Source: Macrostomum hystrix
Lineage: Eukaryota > Platyhelminthes > Macrostomidae
Direction of reading: 5' to 3'
Assembly (NCBI GenBank): GCA_950097015.1
Contig: CATNEN010000009.1
Span: forward strand, 64,501-128,500
Length of the DNA: 64,000 nucleotides
The notes beneath the pieces are model-generated. The model searched no databases and was not told where the DNA came from. It worked only from the letters and a program-made list of their open reading frames with translations. Position 1 is the first letter of the stretch, and every line of letters starts with the position of its first letter. Positions 56,886 to 64,000 of this stretch are shown here, piece after piece. The position numbers and the translations under genes are program-made.

Positions 56886-58118
56886 ACAATGACCAAGCCT
56901 ACGACGTCCAATCGTCGCCTCAGCACGTCGCCTCTAGGCCGGACCTCGCCTCCCTGAGCGGCCTCCGCTGCCTGACGGACTCGCAGTCCCTGCTCCGAGC
57001 CCTCGAGAAGGGACCGTCCAAGTCCACCTCGCCAGCGTGCCGGGAGATCTGGATGCTGCTGACCCACATTGCCGCCCGCTTCCAAATCTGGCTGCAATGG
57101 GTCCCCAGCCACTGCGACCTCCGGCGGAACGATGCCGCGGACGCCACCGCCAGGACCGCGGCCGGCCTCCCCCAGGACGAGACGCCGATCGACTTCGGGT
57201 CAGCGCGGGCCGCCCTCCGCCGGGTCCTCGCCGAGCGCACCCGCGAAGCCTACGCGGCCGACCCGCACTGCGCCACCCACCGTCTGGCAACCGCCACCGC
57301 CGCCCCGCGGCCACGCCTAAACCGGGCCGACGCGGTGACCCTCGCCCAGCTGCGCACGGGCCACTCACCGCTCCTGCGCTGGTATCGGCACCGGATCAGC
57401 CTGGACACCGCCGCCACCTGCCCCCGCTGCGGGGCCGCCGACGAAGACGTGGCCCACGTTTTCCTGCACTGCCGGGCCCTTGACGACCTTCGGGCCCGCA
57501 TCCTTGGACCAAACCCGTCCCTGGCCGTCCTCTCGACGGACGGCCCCGCGCGCTCGAATTCCTCCACACGGTAGGGGCGCAGACACGCCCCCCGGATCCT
57601 ACCGGCCGGGAGTAACAACAACAACAACGTCCAATCGAGCAGCATCGAAGCAAAAGGGCGGGCTTCAGCGAGGAAAAGTAGGGAAGGCCAAGAAGCAAAA
57701 GGAGAACACTCCGCCCGAACCAACGGGCGTGCCTGCTTCGAGCGACACGCCTCCTCCCACCGCGCCACGTGACGCAGCTGACGCGCTGGAAGAATCGGTC
57801 ACAGACCAGAATGGCCAGACCAGCAGCACAGAGGACATGGTGCCTTATAAGTCGGAGAGCGTGGCGCGTTACTTTCTGTTCAAATACAGCTGTTACCATG
57901 ACCGCACGGAAGTAGTGTCTACCGACGGTGAGAGCAGTGCTCCCGTCATTGTCGCGCGCAGTCGGGACTCACCGATCCCTGTTGCCGTAGGGAGCCGTGT
58001 GCTAATAGTCACAGCTAAAAAAAACCGCACCTCGGCGAAACGCTGGTCCGGAGACCTGCTTCGCGGCCCGTTTTCTAAGAAAAGTGAGGCCACGGGTGCC
58101 GCCCTGCTAACCAACTAA
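56886..58118 (+). pseudogene. Small basic Tudor/SH3-like ORF broken by a LINE insertion
   Basis: The ORF starts at ATG 56886 and is cut in codon 9 by a 715-bp LINE. After the duplicated target site it resumes in the same frame at 57,636 and ends at 58,118, which would be 168 residues without the insert. The N-terminal half is lysine/proline-rich. The second half has ARYFLFKYSCYHDRTEVV and RVLIVTAKKNRTSAKRWSGD, which look like strands of a small beta-barrel and resemble the ORF in the 41.3-kb transposon in order and length. It ends 14 bp before the end of the P transposase gene on the other strand. Function unknown; it may be a DNA- or chromatin-binding accessory protein. Confidence 0.65.
56912..57626 (+). 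mobile_element. 5'-truncated LINE with (AAC)n tail
   Basis: The 11-bp target duplication ACGTCCAATCG lies at 56901-56911 and 57627-57637. The insert codes for the 3' part of an ORF2: RNase H motifs CLTDSQSLLRALEKGP and WLQWVPSHCDLRRNDAADAT, then a CPRCGAADEDVAHVFLHC knuckle. The frame ends shortly before an AGTAACAACAACAAC tail. GC content is far higher than that of the ORF it broke. The family differs from the LINE at 10-15 kb. Confidence 0.92.
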
Positions 58119-58132
58119 CAAACTGAACCCTG

Positions 58133-60292
58133 CTAAGCTGATAGTTCGGGTTTTTCATTGAACCCGTTGCGCCCTCTAAGGATGCTGAAGAGATTCTGAA
58201 AAGGGATGGCGTTTCACTTTGCTAAAGCTGTACTGCTCTGTGCACTCTGAAAGTATGATTTACATGTACTGCCTTTCCGGGGAGTAAAATTGCGTTTTTG
58301 AAAAAGTGACATTTCAAAGAAGCTAAATTAGCTAATAATAGAGAATTTCGAAGAACCGAAAAATACGAGCAACACATAAAAATGCACAGCTGATGTGAAG
58401 CTCACCTCAACATGATCCTGCGAGAACCGTCGCGTGCAGACGTCGTTCTGAATTAACTGAGCGGACAAGCAGCGAATCGCAGAAATTGACAACAGCCAGC
58501 CCTCCTTGAAATTCATGGTCGCCTTCGCAGCTCTGCCGGTGTGCGGAAGGAAGCGCCAGCTTTTCACAAAAGTCTCCACTTTTCGCAACTGCTCCATTTC
58601 GTCCACCAACGACGCACGACGAATCGGCTGCTTTGTGCCTTTGACGAAGGAGTGTGATGAGTTCAGCAGATCGAAGGCGTCATTCAATCACTCAGCGAAC
58701 TCGGCGGTCTGCAGGGCGTCAGCCTCCATCACTTGGTGCTGTACGAGTGTCTTGATGCCGCTGGCGACGGAACGGCTAAAAATCTGCGCTGCGAGAGAGA
58801 CACGCATCTTCTGTCCCAGCTGCAGGTTAAAGTGAGCATCGCTCAAACGAACTGCAAGTCGTAGCGATCGGCTGCAGTCGACCTCGTAGAAGCTGAGTAG
58901 GAGATGCCATTTCGCGAGCTTCTGGCCGTCAAACTCAATGTCATTTTTCATTAGGGCATTACGGGTGTTCTTCAGGCAATGTGGCACGTCAATCATCACG
59001 TACACAGGGGCCTGTGTAACCGGATGCTGTAAGAACGGTGCTGCCGCGCTTGCCTGCCTGCTCAGATGAACCCACTGCGTTGATTCCTGGTCGGCAACCA
59101 GAGCAACAACCCGAACTCCAGCCTCGTGACTGGCGCGCAAGCACTCAGCGATGGCGGCCTTGAACCCGGACTGTCCGAGAGTGTGGCTCACGGGATATTG
59201 GGCGATCGGCTGCTTCCAGTCCTGTAAAACACCTCGCAGCACGGCGACTACTGCCTCGTTCACTGGCTTCAGTTGCTGCTCCTGCTGCTGCTGCGTGCTG
59301 GTACACTCCCTCAGTGCCTTGACTGTCCGGTCGTCGAAGCCGACTACTCTGTCAGCGTTCGAGTCGTACCGCACGCTGGGTGACAAGCTCATGCCGTCGA
59401 AGCAAAGGGTCGCCAGTCGTCTTTGTTCAGGGGTAGCATTCAGCTGGCTGCTTAACAACTGAAGTATCAAGCGGCACGGCCCAACAGATGGAAAAAACTG
59501 GCGAATGCGCCTCTTCAAGGATGTATTCGATGGCAGAGCCAATCCCCAGTGGTTTCGTAACGGCTGATAAGCAGCAGGGCTCATGTGGTGCAGCTGCAAT
59601 GATCTGTTGATGACATCCTTCGACCAGCGCACCCCCCGACTGCGAGAGCCCAGTCGACCACGAATGCACGACTGCGCTGCACTTTCCTTGGCCATCGAGA
59701 GTTGCTGTTGCAGGCGTTTGATCATCGCTTGTCGCTTTCGGGATCGCCGCTGCAGTCGCTTTATCGTTGCCTCTCGTGCTTGGAATCGGCTGCGGAGGTG
59801 AGAGCTCTCAGCAGCAATAGCTATTCTCGGTGCAGTATCTGGTAGCCAACGTTTGCTCTGCCACTGCACTGGCAGCAGGCAGGTCGCAGGCTCGGCTGCA
59901 GGCAGATCGCTAATTGGCTCCAGCATTGGAGGGTACTTGTTGTCTGCTTCATCATCAGTTCTTTGCACAGAGGGTAGTTGGTCTATTCGAAAGAGCCGAG
60001 GCAGCACCAGCTCTCGGTGTGGGATTGCGTCCCAGCGAAGACGGGTGTCTTGTTCGTGGCGCCTTGTAGGGCAGTTGTAGGCCTCGTCCGTAAAGTGCAA
60101 GCTGCATACACGTAGGCCCCGTGACTTAATTGTTTGCAGGTCAATATCCAGCTCCAATAGCTGCTGCCAGCGCTTCGCCACAGTTTCATCTTTCGGAAAT
60201 CTATGCATTCGCACCGGACATCCTTTCTCGGGTGGTGATAGCACAGAGCTCGTGCAAGTTGGAGCACAGCAGTGGTTCGAATTAAATGACAT
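58133..60292 (-). pseudogene. THAP-domain P-element-like transposase with one in-frame TGA, two exons
   Basis: Exon 1 60292-58406 and exon 2 58195-58133 (GTGAGC donor, TTTTCAG acceptor, phase 0) would give 649 residues. The N-terminal THAP finger has CCAPTC and VCSLHF around residues 8-67 and would bind the transposon ends. A basic coiled-coil stretch follows. The RNase-H-like core shows LCFDGMSLSP, ALVADQESTQW, and DVPHCLKNTRNAL as in P and THAP9 transposases. The late block FNDLFD-like is LNDAFDLLNSS, and the C-terminus is RRFSQDHVE then NLFSILRGRNGFNE. One TGA at 58688-58690, just before LNDAFDLL, interrupts an otherwise intact frame. A read-through or corrected copy elsewhere could supply activity. 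The gene ends 14 bp from the convergent ORF. Confidence 0.88.
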
Positions 60293-60711
60293 TTCTACGA
60301 GATAGAAAAGCTAGTACTTTCAATAATAACTCTTGACTCTTCCTGTTTATCAATATAAGCTTGTATTTAAACACGATTCGCCAGCCCCAAAATTTCTAAC
60401 CTCTCAAACCTCCACCTCCTAACCCAGGCTAGCTATATGCAGTCCTTGGTTTTCTATCCCCACCACCTGTGCGCCTAAATTATCGATCCACTCACCCTGC
60501 CTTATACGAAACCGATATCAACCCCATTTCAGACTACACCCTTCCTCCACTTTAAAAGATAAGCAGCATTGTACACTGCCGCGTCTTAATGTACACCATT
60601 ACTGCCCAAAACAAGTTAGTTGTCGATGACGATCTTATAGCAAACGATGTCTTGAAAACAGTCGCTCGATTTGTCTAACTTAGCAAATAATACTGTTGCT
60701 TACTTTCATTG

Positions 60712-60790
60712 CTACTAAGCAGAAAGTAGAATAAAAAACTTGCCCAGAAAGTTAGCCTGAGTGGCCTATCTAGTGTTTATAGTTTCTGTG
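60712..60790 (-). repeat. Right terminal inverted repeat of the 10.1-kb element
   Basis: Complement of 50648-50726 with three mismatches, followed directly by the duplicated GTGGGAAT. Confidence 0.93.
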
Positions 60791-60849
60791 GTGGGAATTT
60801 TCAACTTTCAATCTAGCTTGCAGTTGAATTTTGTTTTATGGATGACAAT

Positions 60850-63180
60850 CGGGATTTTCAAAAGCAGCTTTATGTATATATGCACATAATATTGATTTTT
60901 TCTAACAGTTATTGGTATTTAAAATTTTGACTGATTTAATTGAGTTCCTTACATTATAAATCAGAAAATTATTTGCTAGGGTTTTCATCTGATAAAAATA
61001 AGAATTTTGCTGAATCAAGTTTTTTAATTATGGCTAGGCTAACAGATAAAAAGGTGTATATGGACCAAATAAAAAACAAGAAAATATTTTGTCCCCCAGA
61101 AGCCAATGTTAAAGTATTTTGTGCTATGCTATTAAAGTTACTCTAGTGCTAGGGCAGTGCATCAAGTGGAGCTTCCAGCCTCCAGTAGTGCCTCATTTTG
61201 GAGGTGCACACAAGGTGAGCCCTAACATGTGATTCTGGGCAATGCAGATATCAACAACAAGGAGCCACAGTCCACAGTCACCAAAGCTGGGTGCTGCTCA
61301 ATATGCAACTAATCACCTATCAAAAGGCTATTAATCCAAGAGACAAAGAGCCACTCACACCAAACAACTTTCTGCATGGACAGTGTCAATGCCAATTTGT
61401 GCTGATTGGCGAGAATCTGACATTGCTGATATTGAGCTAGATCATTAAAGTGAGACCTTGGGCATGCAGAACAATGTTTACCCAAATCTGTGAATGAATT
61501 AGTGATTCAAGTTGCAAGCTGTGATTTTTATAGCAAACTTTCAAAGGTTATCATGGAAACCCAGTTTCCAGATTGAATACCTTTGCTTCTGCCATCAGCA
61601 TTAAACTGATCACTCAAGATTTAAACTAGTTTGAAAACAATTGATCCAATATCAGTAAAGTCTGAGAGAGCTTTTTAAGCTGAGGGCATCTCCACAAAAA
61701 ATTCCAAAGCTGAATGTCAAGCTATACTTGGACTTCATTCTACTTTTAATTCTTGTGCTGACTATATAATTCTCAAAAATGGTCTTTAGTGTTATATGTG
61801 AATACTACCAGCTAGGACTGTTTGCTTTTTTGCTATAGGTTGACTTTTGTATCTGCTTAAAATTTGAAAACAGCTTGACTTTTAGATGGACAAAAATATA
61901 CTATTCTACCCCCCTCAAAATATTTTATAAATAGACTACCAGTGAAGGTCATATTAAAAATACAACTAAATATATCTGCAATACATCAAGAGATTGCTTA
62001 GGCTTAAGTTCTTGATTGAACTGCATGTTGAAGGCAATTGGGCATCTGTGACTTTAAGTCAGCAGACAGGGGTTTAGTAATATGGAACTCTAATAATTAT
62101 CTTTAAGAAACATTTCCTATTCCTCTTTGATTGCTTGGAAATTGGAATATAAAAAGCTTATATTATAAATATTATAGTGTAGTAGGGATACTTTTTTGTA
62201 CATCAAATTGGTACTATACATGCGCAACACCTGGCCAACCCGGCCAAACCGGCCGGTTGAAACAAGGGCCAAGCAAGGTAAGTGGCAAAAACCAATCGAC
62301 CAAGTGCAAAAAAATCAAAGGGGGGACCAAGGGACAACAAACTAAGTTGCAAATGAGAGCAAACTAAGTCACAAATGAGAGCAAACTAAGTTGTAAATAG
62401 AGCAATGAATGAAGGTATGTCGCATTTTAGGCTTAAAAACTAAGTCGCACAGCCGGCTAAGATTTGGGAAGTTACATATGTATGATTGGTACCAATATTT
62501 TTTTTACATTTTAACTTGTTATATATGATTTATATATAAATTATTATCGATATTCTGTTAAATTAACTCATTTTAACAATATATATTCTGTATATACATA
62601 GTTGTAGTTTCTGTGCACCAAGACAACTCACCAGTGCAGTGCATCTAAACAGAAAAATATTCTGTCCAGTTAACCTGACAAATAACAACTGCCTAAAGTA
62701 AAAGCCTTTTAAAATTCAGGTAAAAATGTACTTTCATAGAAAATGGGTTTCACAGCTTTTACTATTTGACAAAACTGGTGAAAATGATTTAGAGCATATA
62801 ACCAAAATACACAATGACTTGCTATTGCTCTTTACATTCTATTTGGCTAGGCCTAACAAAACTATAATTTTATATATATATAAATATAATAAGTATAGCT
62901 TTAGACTCAAGTCAATTTATAATAGAAACATTTCTATTATAAACTAGGCTTACTAAATGTTTAAAAGAAAAACTAAAAATTAATAAAGAAACACCTAATA
63001 GAAAAAAGACAATGCTGTGGTTTCATAGGCCTAATCTAACTGAATTTGACCAATTTTTAACCTTCTCAGCCCTTGCTAGTATGGCTGGACATCCTGCAGG
63101 TGCAGCTGTAACATGCTTTTTCTTGCATCTTTAGGATTCCTGTAATGAATTATTTTATGAACTTTTAAACATACTTGAGC
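60850..63180. other. CpG-depleted AT-rich block
   Basis: No gene was recognised. Between 60,901 and 62,214 I count a single CpG (61,410), although GpC is common; 62,500-63,180 has one more. The block starts near the right end of the 10.1-kb element and stops before the promoter region of the last gene. Confidence 0.8.
62215..62484 (+). mobile_element. 270-bp MITE, copy 2
   Basis: Same family as 30661-30939 in the other orientation, with tips TATACATGCGCAAC and GTTACATATGTATG and an 8-bp duplication ATTGGTAC at 62207-62214 and 62485-62492. Several CpGs of copy 1 appear here as TpG or CpA (AAGTTGCAAATG and AAGTCACAAATG for AAGTCGCAAATG). Confidence 0.92.
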
Positions 63181-63900
63181 CACGTAATCATAGCTGGGAA
63201 ACTTCAGCACCCAAGACCCATAACCCTAACCCGATTCTGAACCCTCAAATAGTTAAACCAACTATTGAACTTGATTTAACTGAAATCATGTCATGTCATG
63301 AACCATTCTGAATTGATAGCCTTAATTAAAGTGTTAAAAAGAACGACACGTACATTTCGCACAACTACACAACACAGCGCTTTTTAGATACCAATGAGGC
63401 ACGAGTACTTGCATGTCAATAAACAGTAATTATGAAAGATTGGAAAAGGTGACCACATTCTCTTCTCTATAAGATCAGAAATCGTTTTATATATATGAAA
63501 CTTTATAATTTAAAATATTTTATGTATATAACGACAATAATTAATTTATAAAAATACACGAATAAGTTAAGCCGGAAATAAGGTAATAAATACCTAAATT
63601 TTGTCCTTTTCTTACATACCTGAATTATATCAAAACTTTTATACACGTGTTAATATTATTGCACAAAATCTCTTTTTAAAGGCTCTTAGATTTACTGATG
63701 TATAAATAATAATTTTAATATAGCTGCAAGACAGCTTAAAAAGAGTCCATAGATTCAGAAAGTTTAACTGCTTAATATTCACATTTTTTCGCAGAGTTCC
63801 CGTGTTCGCGTGTTCGCATGTGCATTAAGCAGCATTGGCAGTTTAATTAGACAAGTTTTTGCTTGAATATTTGTATTGCTCTCATAATTTAGCTGAATAT
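63181..63900 (+). promoter_or_regulatory. Upstream region of the last gene
   Basis: CpG returns here. No TATA box with a convincing distance to the ATG was seen. The 5' leader probably starts within the last 150 bp (GTGTTCGCGTGTTCGCATGTG region). Confidence 0.3.
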
Positions 63901-64000
63901 ATGGCAAATCCAACACCGGTCGAAAAAGTTTTCAAAGTTCGAATGTCTAGAGGAGAGACTGACGACGCTGATATCGATTTGGAAAGAGTAGAAGACTATG
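63901..64000 (+). CDS. 5' end of an unidentified gene, cut by the window end
   Basis: ATG 63901 opens a frame without stops to the window end, 33 complete codons. It starts MANPTPVEKVFKVRMSRGE and continues with an acidic segment (TDDADIDLERVEDY). The A at -3 relative to the ATG and the codon use suit a real start. I do not recognise the family; the fragment is too short to say more. Confidence 0.45.
   Translation, partial: MANPTPVEKVFKVRMSRGETDDADIDLERVEDY

Larger units (their letters stand above)
50648..60790 (-). mobile_element. 10.1-kb P-superfamily transposon with cargo genes
   Basis: The segments 50648-50726 and 60712-60790 are 79-bp inverted repeats with three mismatches, beginning CACAGATACTATAAACACTA and CACAGAAACTATAAACACTA from outside. 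The bases directly outside are identical, GTGGGAAT, at 50640-50647 and 60791-60798: an 8-bp target duplication as made by P and hAT elements. A THAP/P-element transposase lies inside near the right end, on the minus strand. Further content: a cluster of TCCGGA-like motifs (51.1-51.4 kb), a Tnp2-like transposase, a CtIP/Sae2-domain ORF, a basic ORF and a secondary LINE insertion. The ends and duplication show that the whole 10.1 kb was integrated or retained as one unit. Confidence 0.88.

Noticed and set aside
3533-58690. Reassigned stop codon (TGA read as Trp) to explain interrupted transposases
   Set aside because: Host genes here use TGA as a true stop (collagen 15807, LamG-like gene 27947), and the interrupted copies include TAA and TAG as well.

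Overview
The window is nuclear DNA of an animal. Protein-coding genes are split by short GT-AG introns, and the genes are metazoan: a fibrillar collagen, a Golgi tyrosylprotein sulfotransferase, a V-ATPase a subunit, an ENPP-family ectoenzyme and a bHLH-Orange repressor closest in its basic region to protostome clockwork orange. This suggests a protostome invertebrate, and the mixture of transposons with collagens would suit a lophotrochozoan or flatworm, but nothing here fixes the phylum. All exon models were assembled by eye from splice sites and reading phase.

Layout. 1-4.3 kb: relics of two DNA transposons (piggyBac, IS630/Tc1-like). 6.8-9.2 kb (+): seven-exon clockwork-orange-like gene. 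10.1-15.3 kb (-): RNase-H-bearing LINE whose middle third is inverted. 15.8-21.6 kb (-): ten-exon fibrillar collagen. 22.7-27.4 kb (+): ten-exon V-ATPase a subunit. 27.9-37.9 kb (-): three-exon gene for a small secreted LamG-like protein; its second intron is 9.3 kb and is filled by two tandem copies of a composite minisatellite element. 38.4-39.2 kb: 45-bp minisatellite. 39.7-44.0 kb (-): four-exon tyrosylprotein sulfotransferase whose first intron holds a 60-bp minisatellite split by a 1.9-kb DNA transposon. 44.1-45.2 kb: another minisatellite. 46.1-50.2 kb (-): ENPP-like type I membrane pseudoenzyme whose first intron carries a complete-ended hAT element.

50.65-60.79 kb is the most striking part: 10,143 bp bounded by 79-bp inverted repeats (3 mismatches) and a perfect 8-bp target duplication. 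Inside are a THAP/P-element transposase (-), a CACTA/Tnp2-like transposase (+), an ORF with a clear CtIP/Sae2 C-terminal domain (+), and a small basic ORF (+) that ends 14 bp from the end of the P transposase and was later broken by a 5'-truncated LINE. I read it as a giant P-superfamily transposon carrying cargo, including a captured DNA-end-processing domain. Nesting of separate elements is the alternative for part of it.

60.8-63.2 kb is almost free of CpG, in sharp contrast to the rest, and contains the second copy of a MITE whose other copy is at 30.7 kb. The start of one more gene is cut by the window end (63,901 on). Five DNA transposase genes here are each broken by one in-frame stop. 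No tRNA, rRNA or CRISPR was seen.
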